A stretch of 64,000 bases of DNA from Streptococcus mitis (GTDB lineage: Bacteria > Bacillota > Bacilli > Lactobacillales > Streptococcaceae): positions 1,004,001 to 1,068,000 of the forward strand of contig CP014326.1 of the NCBI GenBank assembly GCA_001560895.1. The letters run 5' to 3'. Every line of letters begins with the position of its first letter. The stretch's first letter is position 1. Under the pieces are notes generated by a model, which made no database searches, had not been told where the DNA came from, and saw only the letters and a list, made by a program, of their open reading frames with translations. Shown here piece after piece: positions 35,216 to 44,897 of this stretch. Position numbers and translations under genes: made by a program.

Positions 35216-37210
35216 ATGAAAAAAGTTGAGAGGATGACCAAGGTTATGAAGCAAGAGCTAGAGCGACTACTATCGCAGAAGGAAGAATTTTTAGTAGAGG
35301 GCGCACTAAACAAGAATAAACTGGCAGAACTGGCAAGACAGTATGATTCTATGTTACTCAATCTTTTGATGAGTGAGCCTACTATTTCAAACCACTTTTT
35401 CAGCATACTTAAAGAAGGTATCTTGGTTTTCAAAAAAGATACTTTTCTGCAGTTCCTCAATAATAAGGAGTTTTTGCCTGATAGCTTTACGACATACAAG
35501 ACCAAGATTGGGCTTGCGACTAGTGATAATCGCTACTTGTCAGAAAATAATGAAGTTGTCCTCAATTTTCCTTATAAAGACTGTGTATTAGAAGGCGGGC
35601 AGATCAAGAACGATGCCAAACGTCAGGAGATTTTCTTTAACGAAACCCTTGCGCCAACGGAAATCAATCGCCTGTTGGATGATAAAGTGCTAACCAATTT
35701 TAAACGATTTGACGCCGATGGCGAGCATGAGGCGACAGAGTTTAAAGACACGGACAACCTGATTATTAAGGGGAATAATCTCATTGCTCTACATAGTTTG
35801 AAAAAGCGTTTTGCTGGCAAAATCAAGTTGATTTATATTGACCCTCCTTATAATACAGGCAGTGATAGTTTTGGGTATAATGACAGTTTTAATCATTCAA
35901 CTTGGTTGACTTTTATGAAAAACCGACTTGAAGTTGCTAGGGAATTATTGTCGAAAGAGGGGGCAATATATGTTTCGATTGACGATAAAGAACAAGCCTA
36001 TCTCAGAGTTTTGATGGATGAAATATTTGGAAAAGAAAACTTCTTAACTCAATTTAACTTTCAAGTTCGATATGCTGATAAGGCCATTGCAACAGAAACA
36101 ATGTCATTTAAGCCGTTGATTGAATATACCCTTATGTATGCTAAAGACGCAACTCAGTTTGAAGCTATACAACCTACCGTTCCATATACCGATGATAAGT
36201 TTATGTGGCAAATTCAAGAATTAGAGTCAGGTAGAATGGAGGAAATTGCTGGTAATAAGGTTGAGATATTCGAGAAAGGGCAATGGAGTCTTAAAGAAGT
36301 GGAGCCGAATATGAATGCCTTAAAAGAAACGTGGATTTCGGGCTCTATTTATTCAAAGATGAGTTATGGTCAAGTCTATCAATCTATTGTCGAACCTCGT
36401 GTTGACATAGATGGTAATGGTGCACTGTATAAGATTTATGGACGTGGTGATGATGGTTTAGGGTACAGATACTATACCAATCCTCAAAAAGCAGGGGCAT
36501 CTCGTGGAAAGATGTTTTCAGGAATGCCACTGGAGCGAAAAGAACAAATTTTGAATGGAGAGGCGGTAAAATTGTTGCCGATTGTTAACTTTGCTGATTT
36601 TGCAGGGGACTATGGCAATATTCGCCATGAGGGAGGTGTAGCACTGAATAGTGGAAAGAAACCTGAAAAACTATTGAAAACGCTACTAGATTATACAACC
36701 CGTGAGGGGGATATCATTTTAGATTTCTTCGGTGGTTCAGGTTCGACTGCTGCTACTGCACATAAAATGAAAAGACAGTATATTAGTATCGAACAAATGG
36801 ATTATATCGAAGATAAAATCGTTACACGTTTAAACAATGTTATTCGAGGAGATTCGACAGGCGTTTCCAAAGATGTCAACTGGCAAGGCGGTGGTTCATT
36901 CGTTTATGCAGAATTGAAAAATGATGCTCAAGATTTTAAAGAGTCGATTTTGAAAGCAACCACGACCGAGGAATTGCTTGAATTATTCAATAAGGCAAAA
37001 ACGTCATCCTTCCTTTCTTACCGTGTTGACCCTAAAAAATTGAAAGAAGCTGAGTTTAAAGAGTTGAGTTTGGCAGAACAAAAGCAGGTCTTGTCAGAAC
37101 TTATCGATAATAATAACCTTTATGTTAATTATAGTGATATAGAGGATAGTAGCTTTGCTATCTCTTCACAAGAAAAAGCTCTTAACCGAGCCTTTTACGG
37201 GGAGGAGTAA
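35216..37210 (+). CDS. mod: Type III restriction-modification DNA methyltransferase (Mod)
   Basis: 664 residues. DPPYNTG starts at residue 209 (motif IV) and DFFGGSGST at residue 503 (motif I), i.e. the beta-class order typical of Mod subunits; the ~250 residues between hold the target-recognition domain. It should methylate N6-adenine on one strand of an asymmetric site and guide the Res subunit. I see no simple-sequence tract, so no slipped-strand phase variation is evident. The ATG at 35216 has a poor RBS; starts at 35234 or 35246 are possible. Stop is 2 bp before res. Confidence 0.93.
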   Translation: MKKVERMTKVMKQELERLLSQKEEFLVEGALNKNKLAELARQYDSMLLNLLMSEPTISNHFFSILKEGILVFKKDTFLQFLNNKEFLPDSFTTYKTKIGLATSDNRYLSENNEVVLNFPYKDCVLEGGQIKNDAKRQEIFFNETLAPTEINRLLDDKVLTNFKRFDADGEHEATEFKDTDNLIIKGNNLIALHSLKKRFAGKIKLIYIDPPYNTGSDSFGYNDSFNHSTWLTFMKNRLEVARELLSKEGAIYVSIDDKEQAYLRVLMDEIFGKENFLTQFNFQVRYADKAIATETMSFKPLIEYTLMYAKDATQFEAIQPTVPYTDDKFMWQIQELESGRMEEIAGNKVEIFEKGQWSLKEVEPNMNALKETWISGSIYSKMSYGQVYQSIVEPRVDIDGNGALYKIYGRGDDGLGYRYYTNPQKAGASRGKMFSGMPLERKEQILNGEAVKLLPIVNFADFAGDYGNIRHEGGVALNSGKKPEKLLKTLLDYTTREGDIILDFFGGSGSTAATAHKMKRQYISIEQMDYIEDKIVTRLNNVIRGDSTGVSKDVNWQGGGSFVYAELKNDAQDFKESILKATTTEELLELFNKAKTSSFLSYRVDPKKLKEAEFKELSLAEQKQVLSELIDNNNLYVNYSDIEDSSFAISSQEKALNRAFYGEE

Positions 37211-37212
37211 TC

Positions 37213-39843
37213 ATGGAATTTCTATACGAAATCTATAACATGGCAAGTGCAAATGGTTTTATTGACTTCAAGGAAAATGTTCCAACTGAACTTGAGAAAA
37301 ATCTCAAATACCCTCTTCGTGCCTACCAGAAGGAAGCCTTGGGGCGGTATTTACATTACAAGGAAGATACCAAAAATCGCTTGAGTCCCGAGCATGTCCT
37401 CTACAATATGGCGACAGGATCGGGCAAGACTCTTCTTATGGCCAGTCTCATTCTTGAAAAATATCAACAGGGGGAGCGCAACTTCATTTTCTTTGTAAAT
37501 AATGAGAATATCTTGACGAAAACCCGTGATAACTTTTTGACAGCTGGAGCAAGCAAGTATCTCTTTGCAGAGAAAATCGTGCTCAATAATCAAGTTGTGC
37601 CTGTACGAGAGGTAACCGATTTTTCGGATAGTAATCCGAATGCTATTAACATTGTCTTTACGACTATTCAAAAGCTCCACCAAGATTTAAATACACCTAG
37701 AGAAAATCGCTTGTCTTATGAGCAGTTCGAAGATATTTCAGTTGTGCTTTTAGCCGACGAAGCTCACCACCTTAACGCAGGGCTAAACGCTGGCGAGAAA
37801 AAGGATAACACCAGCTGGACATCAACTATTGAAAACATTCAGAAGACGGCTAAAAAGTCTAGCCTATTAGAATTTACGGCGACCATTGACTTGAGCAATA
37901 AGGACATTGCCCAGAAGTACGAAAAGCATTTGCTTTATAAGTACGACCTGAAAGAGTTTCGTTTGGACAAGTATTCCAAGGATGTTCTTTTTCATCTGGT
38001 GGATAGTGATGCGTCGGCACGTATGCTTCAAGCTATTCTCATTAGCCAGTTCCGAAAGAAAATCGCTCTAAAAAACGGCATCAACTTGAAACCTCTGGTC
38101 ATGTTCAAATCACAGAAGATTGCAGAGAGCAAGGGGAATCTGGATAGTTTTTTGGATTTGCTGACAAATCTAAGTGTTCAACAAATTGTCGCTCAGCGTG
38201 AGTTAGTCCAAGATGGCATTTTGAAACAAGCTTTTGACTTTTTTGATCAATCAGGGTTATCAGACCAAGATTTGATAGCAGAGCTACAAGAAGATTTTCG
38301 TCTCGAACGCCTGCTCTTGATTGATGGGAAAAATAAAACTAGCAATAGCTTGCTGGAATTGAATACACTTGAAAATCCTGAAAATGAGATTCGAGCGATT
38401 TTTGCTGTAGATATGCTCAACGAGGGCTGGGACGTACTGAATCTCTTCGATATTGTCCGTCTCTATGACACTCGTGATGGGAAAGTAACCAAGAATGGCT
38501 TTGTGGCGGGTTCAACGACTAACGCCGAAAAGCAATTGATTGGGCGTGGCGCTCGCTATTATCCATTTGTCTTTGGCGACAATCTAGATGAGAAATTCAC
38601 TCGAAAATTCGATGAAAATGAGCTTCATGAACTGCGTGTCATTGAACAACTTCACTATCACTCTGCTAACAATCCAAGCTACATTTCCGAACTCAAGCAA
38701 GGCCTGCGTGAGTCTGGTATTTACGATGACCAAAATTTGGTAGAGCGTGAACTGCGACTGAAAGACAGTTTTAAGAAAACTCGCACTTATACGGACGGGC
38801 TTGTTTGGATGAATAAGCGTTTAAGTCGAAAAGAGCTGGTTGAAAAGCAGCAGCTATCTTTCTTGGATGATTCCATCATTCCGACTCGTTTTGAGGTGAG
38901 CTTGCCAACGCAGTCCAGCCGTGATATTAGTGCTTTTGAGGGAGATGATTTTGCTTTAGTGTCAGAAAATATCGTTAGCTTGCCGTACAAGTTTGGCAAG
39001 AAGATTGAACCACATATTGTTCGAGCTGCCATCAATCGAAATAAAGCCTATACCTTCGAAAACCTCATAAAGGTATTTCCTGGTTTGGCAAGCCTTGATG
39101 GTTTTATCACGATGTTACAAAACATTGACTTGATTATCGAGGGAGACAAAAAGTCGGTTGATAAACTGAGTCAAGAACACAAACTTTTTATCGTTGAAAA
39201 ACTCTTACACTATATCGAAAAAGACTTGGTGGCACTTGAAGAACGATTTTATGGCTCAAATGAGTTTACGGCTTATAAGATTCAAGATTTGTTTGAAGAG
39301 AATATCAAGCGGAAATTCACAGTTAATCAGCAAAGCGATGCAGAGTTCGGATTGTCTCAGAAAAACCGCACAGAAACCCAGTATTTCGAAGATTTGGATA
39401 CTTTTGATTGGTATGCTTATAATGACAACTTTGGAACTGACGAAGAAAAGATGCTAGTTCGAGTTATTAAGGAGCTGATGGCAGACTTGGAAGAAAAGTG
39501 GGAAGATATTTACCTACTTCGCAATGAAAAAGCTGTTAAGATTTATAACTTTGAAGATGGGCGTGCTTTCGAGCCAGACTTTCTGATGTTTGCGAATGAT
39601 AAGAAAACGGGTAACGTCTCATGGCAGATTTTTATCGAACCAAAGGGTGGACAGTTCTTAGATAGCGACAATACTTTTGAGAATAGCAAGGAAGGCTGGA
39701 AACAGAAATTCCTTCGACAAATATCTGAACGAGATAAAGCTAGAACCCTGGTGGATGACGATCGTTACCGTATCATTGGCTTGCCGTTTTATAATCATGC
39801 GGTGAGCGAGGAGTTGGTGAAGGAAGCGTTGAGAGGATTGTAA
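37213..39843 (+). CDS. res: Type III restriction endonuclease (Res)
   Basis: 876 residues. SF2 helicase motor: Walker A ATGSGKT at residues 67-73, ADEAHH with D182, later motif AEKQLIGRGARYYP near residue 438. The C-terminal PD-(D/E)xK nuclease is seen as PDFLMF (D789) and EPK (E809, K811). The enzyme translocates or diffuses after recognition by Mod and cuts at a distance from head-to-head sites. RBS GGGGAGGAG. All key residues appear intact, so the system should be active. Confidence 0.93.
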   Translation: MEFLYEIYNMASANGFIDFKENVPTELEKNLKYPLRAYQKEALGRYLHYKEDTKNRLSPEHVLYNMATGSGKTLLMASLILEKYQQGERNFIFFVNNENILTKTRDNFLTAGASKYLFAEKIVLNNQVVPVREVTDFSDSNPNAINIVFTTIQKLHQDLNTPRENRLSYEQFEDISVVLLADEAHHLNAGLNAGEKKDNTSWTSTIENIQKTAKKSSLLEFTATIDLSNKDIAQKYEKHLLYKYDLKEFRLDKYSKDVLFHLVDSDASARMLQAILISQFRKKIALKNGINLKPLVMFKSQKIAESKGNLDSFLDLLTNLSVQQIVAQRELVQDGILKQAFDFFDQSGLSDQDLIAELQEDFRLERLLLIDGKNKTSNSLLELNTLENPENEIRAIFAVDMLNEGWDVLNLFDIVRLYDTRDGKVTKNGFVAGSTTNAEKQLIGRGARYYPFVFGDNLDEKFTRKFDENELHELRVIEQLHYHSANNPSYISELKQGLRESGIYDDQNLVERELRLKDSFKKTRTYTDGLVWMNKRLSRKELVEKQQLSFLDDSIIPTRFEVSLPTQSSRDISAFEGDDFALVSENIVSLPYKFGKKIEPHIVRAAINRNKAYTFENLIKVFPGLASLDGFITMLQNIDLIIEGDKKSVDKLSQEHKLFIVEKLLHYIEKDLVALEERFYGSNEFTAYKIQDLFEENIKRKFTVNQQSDAEFGLSQKNRTETQYFEDLDTFDWYAYNDNFGTDEEKMLVRVIKELMADLEEKWEDIYLLRNEKAVKIYNFEDGRAFEPDFLMFANDKKTGNVSWQIFIEPKGGQFLDSDNTFENSKEGWKQKFLRQISERDKARTLVDDDRYRIIGLPFYNHAVSEELVKEALRGL

Positions 39844-39863
39844 ATAATGGGTGAGATAGTTAT

Positions 39864-41459
39864 ATGATTTCAAGGATTGTTCTACAAAATTTCAAACGAT
39901 TTACTTCTACGGAAATTTTATGCAATGGCGGTAAAAATATTTTTATCGGCGAAAATGGCGCAGGAAAATCAACGCTTCTCCAAGCCATTGGACTAGTGTT
40001 AAGCGGTAGTCATTCTCAAATTGAAAAAGTTAGCTTTGCTAGTCTAATGAACTCAACAGCTGTTTCGAAATTTTTAGCCGAAAAAGGGAATTTTAAACAA
40101 CTTCCAGAGACCTTTATTGAGTTATATTTTGATGAGAATAATCCAGAAATAGCAGCAAATTACAAAATTGAAGGCGTTCATAATTCAAAAAAGATAAAGG
40201 CGTATGGAATTTGTCTGAAAATCACTCCCAATTCTGATTACCGTCAAGAAATTCAGGAAATTCTAACGGGCAACGCTTGGAACGTCTTTCCGTATGAATT
40301 TTACAAAGTTGAGTTTTTGACGTTTGCTGGAGAGTCGTACTTTTCTCACTCTAAGCCGTTCAAATTTTTGTATAGTACCGTTAACACAAGCTTGATAGAT
40401 ACAAATCAAGAAACTCGGAAAAGAATTGATGAGGTCTATTTGAGCTCTATTAATGAAACGAATCGAGCTAAGGTTAATAATAAATATAGAGAATCCTCAC
40501 TTTCATTTATAAACGCTCTACGAGATGATAATTTAATAGAGTCAGTGGATTCGGAATTTACGCTACACTTCGAAGAATCTGAGAGAACTTTCAGAGACAC
40601 TATTTCTGCTGCAAAAAACGGAGTGGATATTAAAAATCTCGGTCAAGGCGAAAAGGTGCTACTGGGTGTAGAAAACTCTTATAAATCTTTAAAAGATAGG
40701 GTTAAAATATTATTGATTGAAGAACCTGAAAATCATTTGAGCTACCTAAATTTACAAAAACTAGTAAATACACTAAGCGAGGATACGAATGTTCAGGTAT
40801 TTATCGGTACACACTCAAATATAATAACCTCAAGACTTGGCGTTGACAATTTAATATTTGTTAACGAGGGTCAGACTTCGAAAGTTACTGATTTAAGCCC
40901 TGATACAGTTAAATTTTTCAAAAAATCAACAAACCAAAATCTTTTGAATTTTATTCTGTCTAAAAAAGTTATCTTAGTAGAAGGAAACGCTGAGTATATT
41001 TTGATGGAAAAGTTTTTCGAAATTATTCACTCTGAGGATGCGTCGAATTGCGATGTAGCTATTATCTCTGTCGACGGCTTAAGCTTTAAGAGATATTTAG
41101 AAATCACAAAAGGTTTTAGTGATAAAAAAGTTGCAGTAATTACAGATAATGATGGTGACTATCAATCGAAAGTGCTGGATAGGTATTCGGAGTATGATAG
41201 TTATGACAACATTAAGGTGTTCTCTGACAGCATCGACCTCAACCGTACGTTTGAGGTGTGTCTATATAATAAAAATTCAGATTTAATAGATTCTTTAGGC
41301 ATCGCCCTTACTGATAACATTCAAGAATTTATGCTTCGAGAAAAAGCAGAGTTTGCGCTCAGACTATTAACAAAATTTAATGATAATGATTCATTACAGG
41401 AATCATTCAATATTCCAGATTATATTAAAGAGGCTATAGAATGGGTGAAAAACGATTAA
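39864..41459 (+). CDS. OLD-family ATPase/TOPRIM nuclease (GajA-like)
   Basis: 531 residues. The ABC-type ATPase has Walker A GENGAGKS at residues 29-36, signature-like NLGQGEKVLLGV (about 257) and Walker B ILLIEEPENHLS (about 286). A C-terminal TOPRIM domain shows VEGNAEY with E373 and DNDGD (428-432). In class 2 OLD proteins / Gabija GajA this unit is a DNA nuclease kept inactive by nucleotides and released on phage infection. Only 20 bp after res, and overlapping the helicase gene by 19 bp. Confidence 0.85.
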   Translation: MISRIVLQNFKRFTSTEILCNGGKNIFIGENGAGKSTLLQAIGLVLSGSHSQIEKVSFASLMNSTAVSKFLAEKGNFKQLPETFIELYFDENNPEIAANYKIEGVHNSKKIKAYGICLKITPNSDYRQEIQEILTGNAWNVFPYEFYKVEFLTFAGESYFSHSKPFKFLYSTVNTSLIDTNQETRKRIDEVYLSSINETNRAKVNNKYRESSLSFINALRDDNLIESVDSEFTLHFEESERTFRDTISAAKNGVDIKNLGQGEKVLLGVENSYKSLKDRVKILLIEEPENHLSYLNLQKLVNTLSEDTNVQVFIGTHSNIITSRLGVDNLIFVNEGQTSKVTDLSPDTVKFFKKSTNQNLLNFILSKKVILVEGNAEYILMEKFFEIIHSEDASNCDVAIISVDGLSFKRYLEITKGFSDKKVAVITDNDGDYQSKVLDRYSEYDSYDNIKVFSDSIDLNRTFEVCLYNKNSDLIDSLGIALTDNIQEFMLREKAEFALRLLTKFNDNDSLQESFNIPDYIKEAIEWVKND

Positions 41460-42478
41460 TTCATGCGGTTGCTGGAAGCGGAAAAACAAGAACGATAATT
41501 GAAAAAGTACAACCTGAAAAACGGAATCTGATTATAACATATACAGAAAATAATCAGGAAGTTCTAAAAGATAGACTTTGTGAGAAGTATGGGAACATTC
41601 CAGAAAATACTCATATTTTTGGAGTATTCGAATTTCTCTATAATTTTTGTCTAGTTCCTTACTTAGGTAGACGACCAAAGGGAATCATTTTTGATTACCA
41701 AAAAACGAACCAATTTGATAATAGTTCCGTAAGCAAAGATGGACGAATTATTCACAATCAACTCTCAAACTCTCTACTAAAGGGAGAGTTGACTATAAAC
41801 AGAAAGAATGTTACATTCGATAATAGTTATCTGGATAGAATTGATAAATTTTTTGATTATGTATTTATCGATGAATGTCAAGATTTTGAGTCTGACGACT
41901 TCAAATGGATGCTTAGTTTGTCGGAGCTAAAAGCCGATGTATTTCTTTTAGGGGATTTTTATCAAAAAACATTCAGTACATCAAAAAGAGGGAACACAGG
42001 AAAAGGAATTCATTCAGATATAGACAGGTGGCTAGGAGAGATTTCTAAGGCTGGGTTCGAAATTGATACAGATACTTTATCTCATAGCCATAGATGTCCG
42101 ACTGTTGTCTGTAACTTTATCTCGTCAAGATTAAGTGTATCTATCCGCTCTTGTTCGGAAGAGGTGGGTAGCATTGTAGAGTGTTTTGATGATAATGCTG
42201 CTATCAAAGAAATTATGGAGAATGACGCCATTTTAAAGTTATTTTACCAAAATTCCTCCACTTATAAATGCTTCAGTCAGAATTGGGGAGAGAGTAAAGG
42301 AGGAGAATTTTTAGATGTGTGCATTGTTTTAAATAAAAAAACACTTGACTCTTTTCATAAGCAACCTCTTTTAGAGCTAGCACCTTCTACTAAATCAAAA
42401 TTCTATGTTGCATGTACTCGAGCTAAAAGAAACCTATATTTCATACCTGAAGCTAGTGTCTCATATTACAAAAAATAA
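41441..42478 (+). CDS. UvrD/Rep-like SF1 helicase (GajB-like)
   Basis: 345 residues. SF1 motifs: AVAGSGKTRTI (about residues 9-19), DECQDF starting at D144, ESKGGEFLDVCIVLN (about 285-299) and YVACTRAKRNLYF (about 322-334). Shorter than the GajB proteins I know (near 490 residues), mainly for lack of inserted subdomains, but all core motifs are there. The overlap with the OLD-type gene and the gene pair itself match the Gabija defence architecture. A terminator follows 170 bp later. Confidence 0.82.
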   Translation: MGEKRLIHAVAGSGKTRTIIEKVQPEKRNLIITYTENNQEVLKDRLCEKYGNIPENTHIFGVFEFLYNFCLVPYLGRRPKGIIFDYQKTNQFDNSSVSKDGRIIHNQLSNSLLKGELTINRKNVTFDNSYLDRIDKFFDYVFIDECQDFESDDFKWMLSLSELKADVFLLGDFYQKTFSTSKRGNTGKGIHSDIDRWLGEISKAGFEIDTDTLSHSHRCPTVVCNFISSRLSVSIRSCSEEVGSIVECFDDNAAIKEIMENDAILKLFYQNSSTYKCFSQNWGESKGGEFLDVCIVLNKKTLDSFHKQPLLELAPSTKSKFYVACTRAKRNLYFIPEASVSYYKK

Positions 42479-42649
42479 CTTTCGCACCGCCATTCGCTCC
42501 GAGTGGTTTGAGAATGAGCGACAACGCCCGACACAACGCTATCTTTCAAGCAAACCATCAGGTGACTTACTGCGTATTCTTCTTTCTTTTCGTCAGCTTT
42601 GAACTGATTTAATAATCGAAGTCGGCCGAGAGAACTCTCATAAATTTAA

Positions 42650-42679
42650 GCAGGAACCACATTAAGGTTTCTGCTTTTT
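42650..42679 (+). terminator. Terminator of the defence operon
   Basis: GCAGGAACC / GGTTTCTGC (9 bp, one G-U), 7-nt loop, TTTTTC. The interval 42479-42649 holds one short open frame but no recognisable gene. Confidence 0.85.
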
Positions 42680-42684
42680 CTTCA

Positions 42685-43023
42685 TGCTGAACATTCGTCG
42701 ACTTTTTTATCAACCAATACGAAAATGAAAATCTTTCAGAGGGCAAAATTATCGAATGGAGTGAAGTCGCCAAGTTGATGGAATTGCCACGCCTTCTAGA
42801 AGAAAACACTTTTACAGAAAACTGCAGAATTGTTTTTCGCATAAGCTACCGAGTTAAAATTTGGAATACGTGGGAACTGTTTTTCGAATTCGAAACACTT
42901 CTGTCTAATATGTTAAACCTTTTTGAAGCTATGGCAAACGCCAAAACCGAGAATGAAATGGAAATGTTGGCGGATGAGTTGAGGGTTCAAAAGTTGAAAA
43001 TTACCAGCGAAATTTTGGGGTAA
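42685..43023 (+). pseudogene. Gene remnant, unknown origin
   Basis: A frame without start or RBS reads FVDFFINQYENENLSEGKII, then EWSEVAKLMELPRLLEENTF, to a stop at 43023 after KLKITSEILG. It looks like the 3' part of a real gene but I do not recognise the family. Frequent TTCGAA words and Phe-Glu codons set this block (42.7-44.0 kb) apart from core genes. Confidence 0.45.
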
Positions 43024-43059
43024 GATAACTGTTGTAAATAAATTATAGGAGACAATGTT

Positions 43060-43375
43060 ATGGAAAAGTTCAACCAAAACAAGAATTTCGAAAATGAAAT
43101 TCAGCCAACCCCCAGAACTCGAACAGCGAACGGTGACGCCGTTTCGAGGGATGGCGGAATTATTCAATCAAGAGCGTTTCGAAATTTTGGTTCCACTCAC
43201 GCCAGAAGACAACATATTTTATGAGTGTTCTTTTGCGGATGCAAAACAGACAGAGCTGTATTTCGAAAAATCTTGCCGTGCGGAAAAGCAAGATGATTTT
43301 AATTTCTGGGTCAATTTGTTAAACCGTGAAATGTTGTATGTTTGGAATATGGGATTGCGGTCTGCGGAAAAATAA
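43060..43375 (+). pseudogene. Frameshifted small gene, unknown function
   Basis: RBS ATAGGAGA precedes ATG 43060 (MEKFNQNKNFENEIQPTP), but that frame stops at ~43224. The better coding frame, entered near 43100-43140, reads VTPFRGMAELFNQERFEILV ... DDFNFWVNLLNREMLYVWNM to a stop at 43375. One frameshift explains both. Its C-terminal half weakly resembles the opposing remnant at 43451-44049. Confidence 0.5.
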
Positions 43376-43397
43376 TCGAAACAACTGAACAGCACGC

Positions 43398-43424
43398 AAA
43401 AACACGCTTTTAGGGCGTGTTTTT
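43398..43424. terminator. Terminator hairpin
   Basis: AAAAACACGC / GCGTGTTTTT stem, 7-nt loop, between converging remnants. Confidence 0.75.
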
Positions 43425-43450
43425 GGTTGGGTTATAAATTGATGTGCTGG

Positions 43451-44049
43451 CTAATTAATGGTTCTGCCTACAATTTCAACTTCTTGTTCATTGAGATGGT
43501 TTAGCAAAATCCTAAAGTTGAAATCATCTGCATCGTCAAGTTGATGGTAAAGATTCTGTGCTGTTTCGAAATTTTTGAACTGGAAGGTGTATTCGAGTGT
43601 TTGTCCGCCACTTAATTTGTGCCGAACTTTGAAGTTTTCTTCTTTGAAAATACCTTTATAATCAAGGTCGAAATTCGAAAATATCCCAAATTCTACAGTG
43701 TTGCCAATTTCGATCTCTAGTCAGGTTTGGCGGTAAACTTCTTGCACCTTTTCGAAGGCTGGTGTGGCGGCTTTGTTTTGAGCATGAAACTTTCCGAGTT
43801 CATAGCTAACTCTCAACAGTTCACGTAGTTTCCAGACCGACACATCGTGAAAATCTTGGCTGTCCGATTTTGCCGTTCCAAGGTGGATATTCCGCCGATT
43901 TGTTTTACTATTTGCGAAAGAACTTCATCCGTTTCGGAGTTTTCATCTTCTGAGTTGTATATTTCACGAATCTGTTCTTCGAGATTTTGTGGGCCTGGGA
44001 ACTGCGTCTCAAACTCACAAGCTTCGTAGTCGCTTTTGAATGTTTCCAT
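43451..44049 (-). pseudogene. Broken ~200-residue gene, unknown function
   Basis: Minus strand: METFKSDYEACEFETQFPGP ... EVLSQIVKQIGGISTL to residue ~75; then a frameshift near 43835 leads into WKLRELLRVSYELGKFHAQN, an in-frame TGA at 43723-43721, and LEIEIGNTVEFGIFSNFDLD ... GRTIN ending at 43451. One frameshift and one nonsense codon thus break a single gene. An AAGGAAAA site precedes the ATG. Origin presumably a mobile element; no named family recognised. Confidence 0.6.
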
Positions 44050-44087
44050 CTGATTTTCCTTTAGGTTAAAGGGTCAAGGGTAAAATT

Positions 44088-44109
44088 AAAAGCCCCGAAT
44101 TGGGCTTTT
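44088..44109. terminator. Bidirectional terminator at the island edge
   Basis: AAAAGCCC / GGGCTTTT, 6-nt loop. Confidence 0.8.
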
Positions 44110-44144
44110 GGTGGGTTATGGACGGTGATTAGTTATCTGTTATT

Positions 44145-44173
44145 TTGGACTGCTGTCTGAGGTGTGGTATAAT
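44145..44173 (+). promoter_or_regulatory. Promoter of the two-component operon
   Basis: TTGGAC (44145-44150), 17-bp spacer ending TGTGG, TATAAT (44168-44173): extended -10 type. Confidence 0.8.
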
Positions 44174-44195
44174 AGTTGCAGAAAGGTTGGTATTT

Positions 44196-44897
44196 ATGGC
44201 TAGAATATTGGTTATTGAAGACAATAGTGACATTCAAGAAATTTTACGAACACTTCTTACTGAGGAGCATGAGGTGATTCAAGCCTTTTCTGGTACAGAA
44301 GGAATCATGCGTTTTGACCAAGGTGGAATTGACCTAGTTTTGCTAGATATCATGCTTCCTGGGAAAAATGGGGATCAGGTTTTAAAAGCCATTAGGGAAG
44401 AAAGTCAAACTCCAGTCATTATGCTGACAGCCTTGAGCGATAAGAAGTTAATCAGCCAATACCTCTTAGACGGTGCCAATGATTACATAGTGAAACCTTT
44501 TGATTTGGACGAAGTCTTTGCCAGAGTTACTGTTCAGTTACGCCAAAGTGTAGAAAAACAGCCTATGGAAATAGTAAAAACTGAACATCTGCCACAAAAC
44601 TTGAAAAATATCCAGTTTGATGCAGAAAGTTTTGAAATCAAAAATAGTCAGGAAACGATTCGCCTTGCCAAGAAAGAATGCTTGATTCTCCAAACTCTCC
44701 TTAAACACCCTAAGAAAATTTTTACAAAAGAAGAGCTTTATGAATTGGTCTGGGAGGAGAGCTATCTACCTGGAGATAATACCCTCAATACGCATTTGAG
44801 TAATCTTCGTAAAAAATTAAACCAGCTTGACCCAAATCAAGAATATATTGAAACCATCTGGGGAGTTGGGGTAAGATTAAAAGGAGACAAGCAATGA
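44196..44897 (+). CDS. OmpR/PhoB-family response regulator
   Basis: 233 residues from ATG 44196 (AAAGG upstream); the earlier in-frame start at 44145 lies in the promoter and is rejected. Receiver domain: acidic pocket around D9, phospho-acceptor D51 in LLDIMLPGKNG, and VKPF lysine near residue 103. The C-terminal winged helix ends with VWGVGVRLKG-like ETIWGVGVRLKG. It overlaps the kinase gene by 4 bp. It probably binds the 11-bp-period direct repeat before the ABC transporter genes at 47.6 kb. Confidence 0.9.
   Translation: MARILVIEDNSDIQEILRTLLTEEHEVIQAFSGTEGIMRFDQGGIDLVLLDIMLPGKNGDQVLKAIREESQTPVIMLTALSDKKLISQYLLDGANDYIVKPFDLDEVFARVTVQLRQSVEKQPMEIVKTEHLPQNLKNIQFDAESFEIKNSQETIRLAKKECLILQTLLKHPKKIFTKEELYELVWEESYLPGDNTLNTHLSNLRKKLNQLDPNQEYIETIWGVGVRLKGDKQ

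Noticed and set aside
35216..37210. Phase-variable methylase (phasevarion)
   Set aside because: No homopolymer or short tandem repeat was found in mod or its promoter.
42405..42602. Frame overlapping the helicase 3' end as a separate gene
   Set aside because: Most of it is the helicase gene in another frame; the remainder lacks RBS and family signs.
44145..44195. Earlier start of the response regulator
   Set aside because: The region is the promoter (TTGGAC...TATAAT), and the receiver domain begins at MARILVIEDN, 44196.
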